Positions 43,527 to 52,351 of a stretch of DNA of 64,000 bases are shown here, one piece after another. The notes under the pieces are model-generated. The model had not been told where the DNA came from and did no database searches. It worked only from the letters and a program-made list of their open reading frames with translations. Numbering within the stretch: position 1 is the stretch's first letter; every line of letters begins with the position of its first letter. Source of the DNA: CAMCXE01 sp036520615 (GTDB lineage Bacteria > Pseudomonadota > Gammaproteobacteria > Pseudomonadales > Cellvibrionaceae); NCBI GenBank assembly GCA_036520615.1, contig DATDJI010000083.1, positions 1 through 64,000 on the forward strand, written 5' to 3'. Position numbers and translations under genes: made by a program.

Positions 43527-44072
43527 CTAAAGATTTTTTGCGGCAGCGGCAGCGATTTTATTTGAGGGATTGACACGGTACGTGGCAGAGTGTTTTTTGG
43601 CCAATAAATTCCTTCGCTGTAAAAGTTCATCGCCAAGGGAGATCATATCCACTTTAGTCTGGCGTGCACGTGGGAAGATTTCATTTTGAACCTGTTTTGC
43701 ATAATAAGCCGCATATTCACCCAAATTTTTCACTTTTGCATCAAACACTTCACTATCAGGATTTTTATCTTTTAGCTCGCTCATTAAATATTTTATGGTT
43801 TCATGTTTAACGCAGGCCTGAGTGATGAGTGTCTTATCCTTAATGCAACGCTTAATGGCTGGATAAAATATCTCTATTTCAAGTTGAGCTTGTATGGCTA
43901 ACTCTTGGCATATCAACATCAATAACTCTTTTCTATTCTCTGCCGAAGATGTCTTTTGGTAGGCCTGAAACAGACCAGCAACAAATTTATAATTAGCGCG
44001 TAGTAATGAAGTGGCTTCAGTTGATAAGGGAAATGCAAGTAATTGCGAGGACTTTCTAGCGGCAGAGTTCAT
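43527..44072 (-). CDS. Hemerythrin-like paralogue lacking most iron ligands
   Basis: 181 residues, aligning with the hemerythrin at 37235-37723 over its whole domain (IEIFYPAIKRCIKDK, VQNEIFPRA). Ligands differ: LLREDHK is LLRANYK (His to Tyr), SVHAQ is AIQAQ (His to Gln), and VKHHVKEE is YAAYYAKQV (both His lost). Only KHET, the EIFYP Glu and the NEIFP Glu remain. A di-iron centre is therefore unlikely. The fold seems kept, so it may act as a structural partner or regulator of the intact protein (inference). The C-terminal tail is longer and Ala-rich (NKIAAAAAKNL). Confidence 0.8.
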   Translation of the reverse strand: MNSAARKSSQLLAFPLSTEATSLLRANYKFVAGLFQAYQKTSSAENRKELLMLICQELAIQAQLEIEIFYPAIKRCIKDKTLITQACVKHETIKYLMSELKDKNPDSEVFDAKVKNLGEYAAYYAKQVQNEIFPRARQTKVDMISLGDELLQRRNLLAKKHSATYRVNPSNKIAAAAAKNL

Positions 44073-44579
44073 TGGGTTACCTTTTCAGGAAATAATGTGA
44101 TATTAAAATAACTCACAAACCCGCAAATTTCTGTTCGGTGGCCAACATCGGATGAATTTAATATAATTCAGATTTATAAAAATTTAAATATGGCTGCTAA
44201 ATGCAAGGATGCTGAGCGAATTTTCCAGTAAATAATTAAAAGCGCAATTATCGAATAGTAGGCTTTTAGAGGCGAGAGGCGAAAGGCGAAAGGCGAATCG
44301 GTAAGTTTCGATTAATTTTTTCACGATAGCTATGTAAATCAATAATTGAACAAGTCAGCGCGATGCCCGATCGCGACTATATAAGGCTTTTACAGCCCCT
44401 GCTTCCAACTATGCACCAGTTTAATGGTGGATAGGGCTTCAGTAGATTTGGGTGCACATTTATTGGCAAATTATCGAAGGGGGCAAATTGGCTAGAGTTA
44501 AAATCTCTAAATTTTCCTAGTCGGGAACTTATCCACGGGAGCCATTCTCCCATAAGGGCGCTTTTGTCTAATTCAGGCG
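44073..44579. other. Intergenic region with heptamer repeat
   Basis: About 500 bases without a gene. AGGCGA(G/A) is repeated four times in tandem at 44270-44297. Open frames on the minus strand at 44377-44583 are not convincing. Confidence 0.4.
44270..44297. repeat. Four tandem AGGCGA(G/A) heptamers
   Basis: AGGCGAG then three AGGCGAA copies at 44270-44297. Possible slippage-prone tract; no function known. Confidence 0.6.
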
Positions 44580-44861
44580 TCAAATATATTCAGCAAGTGC
44601 CAGCCTCAAGCGGGTGTCGCAATCTTCAACCGGGTCTGCAATAACTAATTGGCCTCCAAATTCCACCAGTTCAATCGGTTTTAAACAGTTAGCAACTATA
44701 TCTAAAAGTACGATTTCGATGCGCTCATCGATAACTACGCCAGCATCCAAAAAAGCCCCTTTCACTAAAAAGGCTATTGTGGTTTCCGGATAATTTTCTG
44801 CTGCAATTCGTTCCTCTTTGATGTACTTAAGGGTATCTAGCAGCTCTTTTCTTAGGGTCAT
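44580..44861 (-). CDS. Unknown 93-residue protein, paralogue of the gene at 3929
   Basis: 93 residues, helical and soluble, homologous end to end with the 91-residue protein at 3929-4204 (shared YIK-ERIAA, LDAG, DPV-CD and a YI terminus). I recognise no published family. AGGTAA lies seven bases before the ATG. The minus-strand gene stands alone. Presence of two diverged copies 40 kb apart suggests retained but separate roles. The conserved Cys in the DPV-x-x-CD motif is worth attention. Confidence 0.75.
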   Translation of the reverse strand: MTLRKELLDTLKYIKEERIAAENYPETTIAFLVKGAFLDAGVVIDERIEIVLLDIVANCLKPIELVEFGGQLVIADPVEDCDTRLRLALAEYI

Positions 44862-45210
44862 TCTGCTTACCTATAGCGGGATTGGATGTATCATCGCTCA
44901 CGATAAACAACTTAATTGCCGATGTATGTTAGCAGCCTCACTCAGTAAAGGCTTTTATGACGGCGGACTTGTTTGGTGCAGCATGGTGCTGCGAGCTTGC
45001 ATTTGATGCAGCTAATCTCTGGGTTAGCTACTAAAATGCTGCTGCGCGGTATTTAGTTAAAAGGAATCGAACGAAAAAAATTCCAGCAAAAAATATTTTA
45101 TGCCACTAGATTTAATTTTTTATCAATAATTATAACTAAATAATATAACGGTTTGCCGGTGCAGCGGTGGAGAACCCACGATACCTCGCTGGCTTTTAAG
45201 AGGACTAGGT
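44862..45210. other. Divergent intergenic region
   Basis: About 350 bases between the minus-strand 93-residue gene and the plus-strand gene at 45211. AT-rich; no structure stands out. Confidence 0.35.
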
Positions 45211-45468
45211 ATGACGACCAATGAAATGTTCCAGATCGCAACTTTGGCAGGATATGTAAAGATTGCACCTGCTTTATATCTGTCATCACAAACTTGTATT
45301 CTTGAGGAACAGAAAGCATGGCTGGAAGATGATGTGAGAAAAAAACTCGATTTATCTTCTCACCCTTTTTGGGTTACAACGGACGATGATAAAAGTATTG
45401 TGGGTATTAACGACGAATCTGAGTTGAGGCAGTTATTAGCCAAAATTGAAAGTCACGCTACTGAATAA
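45211..45468 (+). CDS. Unknown 85-residue protein
   Basis: A small soluble protein: MTTNEMFQIATLAGYVKIAP, then SSQTCILEEQKAWLEDDVRK, an acidic loop (VTTDDDKSI) and a helical end. I do not recognise a family. GAGGA six to ten bases before the ATG supports translation. No close partner. Confidence 0.6.
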   Translation: MTTNEMFQIATLAGYVKIAPALYLSSQTCILEEQKAWLEDDVRKKLDLSSHPFWVTTDDDKSIVGINDESELRQLLAKIESHATE

Positions 45469-45827
45469 TATATCTACGATTTTCATAGCACCAGTAGATT
45501 AAGCCACTTAAGGTAGTCGGTGAATTTAAGTAGCCTTTATATTTGCCGCGTTTTTCCTGTTTATTTTTTGGTTTTATATCTCAATAGGAACTGAATTGAA
45601 TAGCAGCGGGTAAAAGTACCAAATATTCTTCACCTAAAAAAATCGACCAGATAATAGAAAGTAAACGTCGCATAGTCGCTTTTACAAAAGCAGCAATATT
45701 TGTCGTCACAGTAATTTGCCGGGCGTATTCTGATAGGTGGCGGAAATAATAGTGTCCATTTTTAATACTTTGTTTAAATACGTTGAATAGTGCTTAATTG
45801 CCACTAATTTTTTATGAGGAGGCAACA
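45469..45827. other. Intergenic region
   Basis: About 360 bases without a gene or clear structure; the promoter of the next gene is presumably here. Confidence 0.35.
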
Positions 45828-46148
45828 ATGTCGTTTGATTTAGCATTCATGAGCGATATTTTAAATGTGTTTACCAACACCCAAACAACTACTGTCACGA
45901 TAAAAGATATTTATCATGCAGGCTTATGGTCGGAAGAGGGCGAGGAGGAGGCTAAATCTCATGGGGATAAAGATCCAAAGTTCAAAGATCATATGCAAGA
46001 GCTTTATCGTCTCGGCTTTATCGAGCATCAAAAAGGAAACTCGGGCATCGGCCTGCATGAGGAACACGATGGGAGTTGGAGTTGGTCGGTGGTTCCGCTA
46101 GTTATCACAGAGGCGGGCTTAGCGTTTTTGCAATCTTCGCAGACCTAA
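45828..46148 (+). CDS. Unknown 106-residue protein
   Basis: Soluble protein starting at ATG 45828, preceded by an excellent GAGGAGG ribosome-binding site. A probable winged-helix-like layout: helices (FMSDILNVFTNTQTTTVTIK, YRLGFIEHQKGNSGIG) then a beta hairpin with Trp (SWSWSVVPLVITEAGLAFLQ). The phrase LITxxGxxFL-like end (VITEAGLAFLQ) is typical of small winged-helix proteins, so it could bind DNA, but this is a guess. No neighbours suggest a role. Confidence 0.6.
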   Translation: MSFDLAFMSDILNVFTNTQTTTVTIKDIYHAGLWSEEGEEEAKSHGDKDPKFKDHMQELYRLGFIEHQKGNSGIGLHEEHDGSWSWSVVPLVITEAGLAFLQSSQT

Positions 46149-46346
46149 GCAACTTAATTTTGAGTAACGCACCTTCGTTTTTACATTCCCGTTACAAGCA
46201 AAATGGTAAATATCGCAAAGAGGCGCCCCGGCGCTTCGACTTAGGCGCTAAACACAAGAGGGAGAGTAATAGCAGGGCAGATTAATGTTAGATTTAATAG
46301 ACTGAAGTTTAATAGGGGGAAAGTACCGGCGGGGAGGGTGCCGACG

Positions 46347-46370
46347 AAAAATTCGCAGGCACTAACCTGC
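46347..46370 (-). terminator. Terminator for tRNA-Met
   Basis: On the minus strand GCAGG, loop TTAGTG, CCTGC, then GAATTTTTC. Short GC stem and T run 70-90 bases after the tRNA. Confidence 0.6.
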
Positions 46371-46422
46371 AAACTTCCGCTTCTAAAACTGACTCTCTCG
46401 ATTGGCTGCCTTGTACGTGTTT

Positions 46423-46443
46423 CCACCAACCAGAAGTTGGTGG
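46423..46443 (-). repeat. Hairpin overlapping the tRNA CCA end
   Basis: CCACCAAC (46423-46430), loop CAGAA, GTTGGTGG (46436-46443). A perfect 8-bp stem that includes the encoded CCA and two acceptor bases, so it is incompatible with the full tRNA acceptor fold; it may affect 3' processing. Confidence 0.55.
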
Positions 46444-46514
46444 CTAGAGCGAGACTCGAACTCGCGACCCCGGCATTATGAGTGCCGTGCTCTAACCGGC
46501 TGAGCTACCTAGCC
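46438..46514 (-). tRNA. tRNA-Met (anticodon CAT)
   Basis: 77 bases with encoded CCA. The acceptor stem (5' GGCTAGG), D arm (AGCTCAGCCGGTTAGAGC), anticodon arm with loop CTCATAA (anticodon CAT) and TpsiC arm (GTTCGAGTC) all fold. Elongator rather than initiator type is inferred from the closed 1-72 G-C pair. Confidence 0.95.
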
Positions 46515-46904
46515 GTACATCGGGCATTACCCCCTCGCGGGAGGGGCGCCATTCTCGCGATCGAGCAAATGCTTGTCAACTGCTATGCAGAAGTTTTTCA
46601 CGCTCTGCAGGCCATTAAACTTTGTCTATTAATTAACTTCCCGCAGCTCTACATGTTGGTAGCAGTAGTGAGGATAAACACTTTCCGAGCGTTCAACGTT
46701 AAGTCCGTTAATGCTATCGCTTGGGCTTAATGGCGAATATGTGGGCTTATCGCTCTGATCGCCGAAGGTTTTTAGTTCAAATCTGAGGCGCCTAGATTCG
46801 TGTGTCTTTATGCATTGCGGTGCTTTTAATAAATATTCAAATAGGCGCAGCGTTAAAGTGGAGTTTCATGCAGCGGACAAGACGTAAACCGCCGTATTTG
46901 AAGG
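46515..46904. other. Intergenic region upstream of tRNA
   Basis: 390 bases between the tRNA and the flavoprotein gene. A GC-rich hairpin (CCCCTC/GAGGGG near 46530-46548) lies just upstream of the tRNA. No gene supported. Confidence 0.35.
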
Positions 46905-48515
46905 CTAAGAAAGACTTTTTACCATGGCAAGAGCCACAGCTTCGGCAACTTTAATCCCGTCAATTCCAGCCGAAAGAATACCTCCGGCATAGCCTGCACC
47001 TTCTCCAGCAGGGTATAAACCCCTAACATTAATACTCTGGTAATCCTCGCCACGCTTGATGCAAATGGGCGAGGAGGTGCGAGTTTCAACGCCCGTGAGC
47101 AGTGCGTCGACCTCAGCAAAGCCTTTGATTTGCCTATCAAATGCCGGTATGGCTTCACGCAATGCGTCTATCGCATAAGAAGGCAACGCGCTGGAAAGGT
47201 CGGTGAGTTTTATGCCCGGTGTGTAGGAGGGCTTGACTGAGCCTAATTGAGTTGAGGGACGGGCGTGTAAAAAGTCGCCTACTCGCTGGGCGGGGGCGTC
47301 GTAATTTTCACCGCCGAGTTTAAATGCTGCAGCTTCAAGTTTTCGTTGTAATTCAATACCTGCAAGCGGATGGCCTGGATAATCCTCATCAGGTGATATG
47401 CCCACAACCACGGCACTGTTGGCATTGCGCTCGTTGCGAGAATATTGACTCATGCCGTTGGTTACAACGCGTCCCTCTTCCGAGGTAGCAGCTACTACTG
47501 TGCCGCCAGGGCACATACAAAAGCTGTAAACGGAGCGACCGTTGTCGCAGTGATGTACGAGTTTGTAATCAGCAGCGCCGAGAATTGGGTTGCCTGCATG
47601 ATCGCCAAATCGGCATTTATCAATTTTGGACTGCTCGTGCTCAATGCGAAAGCCAATAGAAAATGGCTTAGCTTCAATATATACGCCGCGCTCGAAAAGC
47701 ATTTCAAAGGTATCGCGAGCGCTGTGCCCAACGGCGAGCACAACATGGTGGCAAGGCAACAACTCTCCAGTAGATAGGTGCAGCCCGATGATCTGCTCAC
47801 CGTCTAATCGAATGTCGTCCACCCGTGTGCTGAAACGAATTTCTCCACCTAGGGCAATAATTTCCGCACGCATTTTCTCCACCATACTCACCAGCTTGAA
47901 CGTACCTATGTGCGGCTTGCTGACAAAGAGAATTTCCTCCGGGGCACCAGCGGCCACAAACTCCGTAAGCACTTTGCGGCCGTAATGCTTAGGGTCTTTT
48001 ACTTGGCTGTAGAGTTTGCCATCCGAAAAGGTGCCGGCGCCCCCTTCACCAAACTGCACGTTTGACTCGGTGTTTAAAATTCGTTTGCGCCATAAACCAA
48101 AAGTATCTTTAGTGCGCTCGCGGACGTTTTTACCCCGTTCTAACACAATAGGTTTAAAGCCCATTTGTGCTAACACCAGTGCCACAAATAAGCCACAGGG
48201 GCCAAAGCCTACAACCACTGGGCGCTCGGTAAGGCTCGCGGGCGCTTGCGCTACAAAGCGGTAACTAGTATCCGGCGCGGGGCGAATATGGGGGTTTTCG
48301 TAGGATAAAAGCTGCTGCTCACTGCCGGTGCTTAGCTCTACATCCAATGTATATATCAGTTGGATGTTCGTTTTACGGCGCGCGTCAAAGCCGCGTTTAG
48401 CGATATCGAAACTGATTAATTGCTCAGGTGTGATGCCCAGTTTCGCGAGGATGGCGGTTTTTAACGCTGACTCATCGTGATCAAGCGGCAGAGAAATGTC
48501 AGTTAAACGCAACAT
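46905..48515 (-). CDS. FAD-dependent dehydrogenase of the COG2509 family
   Basis: 536 residues. An N-terminal ~90-residue domain (LRLTDISLPLDHDESALKTA) precedes an FAD-binding Rossmann fold (VVVGFGPCGLFVALVLAQMG, ERGKNVRERTKDTF), a conserved FGEGGAGTFSDGKLYSQVKD loop and a C-terminal GIDGIKVAEAVA-type FAD end with PAGEGAGYAGGILSA. This matches the uncharacterised COG2509 flavoproteins; no reaction is known. AGGA precedes the ATG at 48515. It is transcribed alone. Confidence 0.9.
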   Translation of the reverse strand: MLRLTDISLPLDHDESALKTAILAKLGITPEQLISFDIAKRGFDARRKTNIQLIYTLDVELSTGSEQQLLSYENPHIRPAPDTSYRFVAQAPASLTERPVVVGFGPCGLFVALVLAQMGFKPIVLERGKNVRERTKDTFGLWRKRILNTESNVQFGEGGAGTFSDGKLYSQVKDPKHYGRKVLTEFVAAGAPEEILFVSKPHIGTFKLVSMVEKMRAEIIALGGEIRFSTRVDDIRLDGEQIIGLHLSTGELLPCHHVVLAVGHSARDTFEMLFERGVYIEAKPFSIGFRIEHEQSKIDKCRFGDHAGNPILGAADYKLVHHCDNGRSVYSFCMCPGGTVVAATSEEGRVVTNGMSQYSRNERNANSAVVVGISPDEDYPGHPLAGIELQRKLEAAAFKLGGENYDAPAQRVGDFLHARPSTQLGSVKPSYTPGIKLTDLSSALPSYAIDALREAIPAFDRQIKGFAEVDALLTGVETRTSSPICIKRGEDYQSINVRGLYPAGEGAGYAGGILSAGIDGIKVAEAVALAMVKSLS

Positions 48516-48828
48516 AGGGGTCCTAAGCTAAAAATTAGAGGCTGCATTTTACGTCATGCGCTTGGAATATGTCGTTGTTGCTAATGGATCGACCGTAACG
48601 GCCAAGGGGTAATTGCCGAGCATGTTATTGTCGAAAAGAATAGATGGTGTCACGAGCGAAGTGAGTGCTAATCCACAGTTATTTATCAGTAATCGGCCAA
48701 TGTGATATCTAACCATTTAAACCTGTAAAAACCGCCTAAAATCTGCGTTTGAGTTATTAGCTTTCGTTAATGGCAAACCTAATCAACTAAGAAGCGCGTT
48801 GAGTGAAGCTCAATAAAGGGGCGTATCC

Positions 48829-50967
48829 GTGGATAGCACAACAAGTAGTTTTAACGTAAGCGTCGTAAGGCGCTCGATAAACGCACTGATGATGTCAGCT
48901 GTGTTAGCCCTCTTGCTCGGCGGATGTAGTGGCGAGACTTCAACATCAAGTAGTTCAAGCTCTTCCAGTTCGTCCAATTCCAGTAGTTCATCAGGCAGCA
49001 GCTGGTCGCAGCCGGGGAATCCTGCGTTGGGGGAGATCGCTTATGGGCAGCAGTGCTCGGGCTGCCATGGTAAGCAGGGTAGTTCGGATATAAATCCACG
49101 TGCGCTAAAAGTCGCCGCCGCCAATGCTAATTTGGCTAAATACATTCACGACAATATGCCTGTCGGCAAGCCTACCAATTGTGTTAACGACTGCGCTGCT
49201 AATACTGCTGCCTATATAAACTCCTGGGTGGTCTCGGGCAGCTCAAGTTCAAGCAGCAGTTCCGGATCTTCAGGCTCGCTCGACGGTAAGGCGCTATTCT
49301 CCAGTAAATGTGCTAAATGCCACGGCGCCAATGGCGAGGGCATAGTTGATGTGGCACCTGCCCTGAATAAAGAAACCTTCAGCGAAAGTTACTTATTAAC
49401 TAAAATCCCCAGTATGCCAAGCTCCTGTAGCGGTGACTGCGCATCGGCAGTAGCTAAGTTTATTCGCGCTACATTTACGCCCGCGCAGAACGTCTGTAAT
49501 GGTTCAGAAACCCCACTGCCTAAACAGTTACGCCTGTTAACGCGCACCGAATACCGCAATACAGTTAACGATTTATTCAATATCACCTCGGCCGTTGCAG
49601 AGTCCTTGCCGATTACCGATCCCGTCGGCGGTTATGACAACAATGCTCATGCCTCTGCGGTATCCGAATCCCACATGGGTAAATACTGGGATGCAGCTGG
49701 CGCGCTTGCCGATACGGTGAACATCAGCAGCATTAATACCTGTAACCAAAAAACTACCGCCTGCGCCACGACGATCGTGGATTCATTCGGCGCCAAAGCG
49801 TTCCGCCGCCCGCTTACCTCTGCTGAACGGGCAGATTATGTCGACCTGTTTATGTACGCCAGCGATGCCGCCAAGGGGACTCGCTATTTAATTCGCGCTT
49901 TTTTATCTTCGCCTAATTTCCTGTACAGGTCAGAGCTGGGTAACAACGGCACCCTAACGCCGTACGAAACTGCCAGCCTGTTGTCGTACACGTTCTGGGG
50001 CAGTTTGCCAGATGCCACTTTAACCACTGCGGCTGCGAATAATCAGCTATCCACACCTGCGCAATTGCGCACTCAGGCTACCCGGCTGTTGGCAGATGCT
50101 AAAGCCAAGCGGCACATGGCTTACTTTGCCCGTCAATGGCTGGGGGCTCAGCAAGTGGTCGATATTAATAAAGATTTGAATATCTTTCCGCAGCTGACTA
50201 CTTCCCTACGGTCAGCTATTGATACTGAATTTGATATGTTTATTCAGGACCTGTTTTTTAATTCCAATAGTAAGTTTGCCGATATTTACCTGGCCAATTA
50301 CACCTACGCGAATTCGACATTAGCGCAGTTTTACGGCCTTAGCGGAGCCAGTAGCAGTTTTAGTAAAATTAACGCGGGCAGCCAGCGCGGTGGTGTGTTG
50401 GATATGGCCGCGGTGCTTTCAAGCCATGCGCAATTTAACCAAACCTCGCCCATTAAACGCGGTAAGTTTGTGCGCGAGCGCTTGTTGTGTCAGGAGCTTC
50501 CACCGCCTCCAGCGGGCTTAAACGCCAAACCACCGGCTCTTGACCCTAGCAAACCAACGCGGGATCGCTTCGCCGCGCACACTTCTGACCCGTCTTGCCA
50601 AAACTGTCACCAATTTATTGACCCTATCGGCTTCTCGTTTGAGCGTTACGATGCTATTGGCGCCTACCGCACGACGGAAAATGACCGTTCTGTCGATGAA
50701 TCAGGCAGCTTGCGCGGGCTGATTAACCGCACCGATACAGACGTGACCGATTACACCGGTACACAAGATTTAGCGCAGATTCTTGCGACCTCCACGTCGG
50801 GTTCGTCTTGTTTGGCTAAGCAATTTGAAGTGTATGTGACGGGCACCGCGCAACCGGATCAGTGCACAGTACAAAACGTTGTTTCGCGCTGGAGTAACAA
50901 GGCTTATGTGTTGCCTGAACTCTGGTTGGAAGCTGTTTCGTCCGAATCCTTCCTGAAACGTAACTAA
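48829..50967 (+). CDS. Lipoprotein with poly-Ser linkers, cytochrome c motifs and DUF1592-type domains
   Basis: 712 residues from a GTG with AAAGGGG upstream. Lipobox LLGGC (Cys33) and two Ser-rich linkers flank two cytochrome c domains, CSGCH (Cys76-His80) and CAKCH (starting Cys161); a third CQNCH (Cys590) lies in the C-terminal DUF1588-like part. The middle and end match the DUF1587/1592/1595/1588/1585 set (FRRPLTSAER, FLYRSELG, ERLLCQELPPPP, DPIGFSFERYDAIGAYRTTE). Such proteins occur in planctomycetes and cellulolytic Gammaproteobacteria, and the electron acceptor/substrate is unknown. It is followed by a DUF1552 gene 12 bases downstream, which is its usual partner. Confidence 0.9.
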   Translation: MDSTTSSFNVSVVRRSINALMMSAVLALLLGGCSGETSTSSSSSSSSSSNSSSSSGSSWSQPGNPALGEIAYGQQCSGCHGKQGSSDINPRALKVAAANANLAKYIHDNMPVGKPTNCVNDCAANTAAYINSWVVSGSSSSSSSSGSSGSLDGKALFSSKCAKCHGANGEGIVDVAPALNKETFSESYLLTKIPSMPSSCSGDCASAVAKFIRATFTPAQNVCNGSETPLPKQLRLLTRTEYRNTVNDLFNITSAVAESLPITDPVGGYDNNAHASAVSESHMGKYWDAAGALADTVNISSINTCNQKTTACATTIVDSFGAKAFRRPLTSAERADYVDLFMYASDAAKGTRYLIRAFLSSPNFLYRSELGNNGTLTPYETASLLSYTFWGSLPDATLTTAAANNQLSTPAQLRTQATRLLADAKAKRHMAYFARQWLGAQQVVDINKDLNIFPQLTTSLRSAIDTEFDMFIQDLFFNSNSKFADIYLANYTYANSTLAQFYGLSGASSSFSKINAGSQRGGVLDMAAVLSSHAQFNQTSPIKRGKFVRERLLCQELPPPPAGLNAKPPALDPSKPTRDRFAAHTSDPSCQNCHQFIDPIGFSFERYDAIGAYRTTENDRSVDESGSLRGLINRTDTDVTDYTGTQDLAQILATSTSGSSCLAKQFEVYVTGTAQPDQCTVQNVVSRWSNKAYVLPELWLEAVSSESFLKRN

Positions 50968-50979
50968 GAGGAGCTACCC

Positions 50980-52254
50980 ATGAAACGACGCTCATTAATT
51001 CAAGGCATTATGGCGGCACCTCTGTGGACAGCGCTTCCGTTATCGCAACTGATCACCCGCACCGCTATGGCGGCAGACCGCCCCATCCGCACGTTATTTA
51101 TTTATCATCCGGATGGCTGTACGCCCGAACTTTGGCATCCGGCCGCCTCTGCTTCTAACCCAACTTTAAAAGCGCAAACGGCGCCGCTTGAAAAGGTAAA
51201 GCAGTACTGCACGTTTATGGATGGCTTTTATTTAGTCGGCAATGGCGACACCCACGAAGGTGGTGCGGCCAAGGTGCTCACAGCCAACAACGCCAGCAGT
51301 AGCCAGGGCGGTTCCTCTTCATCAATTGAGGTTGCACTTGGCCAGTTGTCGCCCACGCTGTTTAAGTCCTATCAAATAGGCTGTTTTGGCGGCTATTGGG
51401 CGGATAAATCTATTTGCTTTAACGGCACCTCGCGCCTGCCAATTGAAGACAACCCGCAAAATGCCTTCAAAACGCTATTTAGTTCTGGCATTAGTACCAG
51501 CGGCGGTGGCAATACCAATGCAGACCAGCTGCGAATTTTGGATAGCGTCAGCAAAGATTTGACTCGTCTGCGCAATCAGTTGGGCAGTATCGAGCGCGAG
51601 CGTTTGGATATGCACGCGGAGTCCTTTAAGACGCTGCAAGATCGCTTAACCGCACAAGGCAATCAATCCAGTGGTACCGCTTCCTGCTCTAGCTCCGGTA
51701 TCAAGTTGCAGGGCTTAGGAACTAACGAGGCGCGCAGTGTTGCGAAAGTGAAGACAATCTCTGAGGTGCAGCAGGATATTGTTATTCAAGCGCTCTCCTG
51801 CGATCTGGTACGCAATGTGGTGTTTTCTTATTCCCATCCGGTCTCGCCAATCATAGTGCCCGGCGGTTCCATGGGGGATCACGATGCGTCGCACGCGTCA
51901 CCGGCGCAATTTACGCCCAGTAAAACCTGGTGGATCGGGCAAATCGCTAACATGCTGGAGAAAATGTCGAAAATTCCAGATGGCACCAGTGGTAGCCTTT
52001 TAGACAACACGATTGTGCTGTTGGTCTCCGAGCTGGGCGACTCGTCATTGCATGATCACTGGCGTGTACCGTTTGTATTAGCAGGCGGTAAAAACACAGG
52101 CTTGAAGGGCAACCGAGCCTTGGATTTCCGCAGTTTAAACGGTGGTAAAGGCGCCAACCATGGGGACCTATTAACCGCCATCGCGCAAAAAGCAGGTCAT
52201 AGTTCTATCGCCAAATTCGGCCTGGCAACCGGGCCGATGAATGGGATTTGGTAG
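50980..52254 (+). CDS. DUF1552 secreted protein
   Basis: 424 residues. A twin-Arg-like signal (MKRRSLIQGIMAAPLWTALP, cleaved after AMAA) precedes a DUF1552 domain: RTLFIYHPDGCTPELWHP, YLVGNGDTHEGGA, SSIEVALGQ, and NTIVLLVSELGDSSLHDHWR near the end, resembling the sulfatase-like DUF1501 fold. DUF1552 proteins always travel with DUF1592 proteins and are exported by Tat in this pairing; activity unknown. GAGGAGC precedes the ATG. A terminator lies 50 bases after the stop. Confidence 0.9.
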   Translation: MKRRSLIQGIMAAPLWTALPLSQLITRTAMAADRPIRTLFIYHPDGCTPELWHPAASASNPTLKAQTAPLEKVKQYCTFMDGFYLVGNGDTHEGGAAKVLTANNASSSQGGSSSSIEVALGQLSPTLFKSYQIGCFGGYWADKSICFNGTSRLPIEDNPQNAFKTLFSSGISTSGGGNTNADQLRILDSVSKDLTRLRNQLGSIERERLDMHAESFKTLQDRLTAQGNQSSGTASCSSSGIKLQGLGTNEARSVAKVKTISEVQQDIVIQALSCDLVRNVVFSYSHPVSPIIVPGGSMGDHDASHASPAQFTPSKTWWIGQIANMLEKMSKIPDGTSGSLLDNTIVLLVSELGDSSLHDHWRVPFVLAGGKNTGLKGNRALDFRSLNGGKGANHGDLLTAIAQKAGHSSIAKFGLATGPMNGIW

Positions 52255-52304
52255 TAAGCCCTAGGTATCTTTCGCTTAGACGCTCGCTAAGCCGATACAA
52301 TGTG

Positions 52305-52336
52305 AAGCCGCAGCAATTTTTGCTGCGGCTTTTTTT
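52305..52336 (+). terminator. Rho-independent terminator abutting truD
   Basis: AAGCCGCAGCA (52305-52315), loop ATTTT, TGCTGCGGCTT (52321-52331), then T residues to 52336. It ends the DUF1552 operon and sits 16 bases before the likely truD start. Confidence 0.9.
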
Positions 52337-52351
52337 ATGGCTGAGAGTTAT

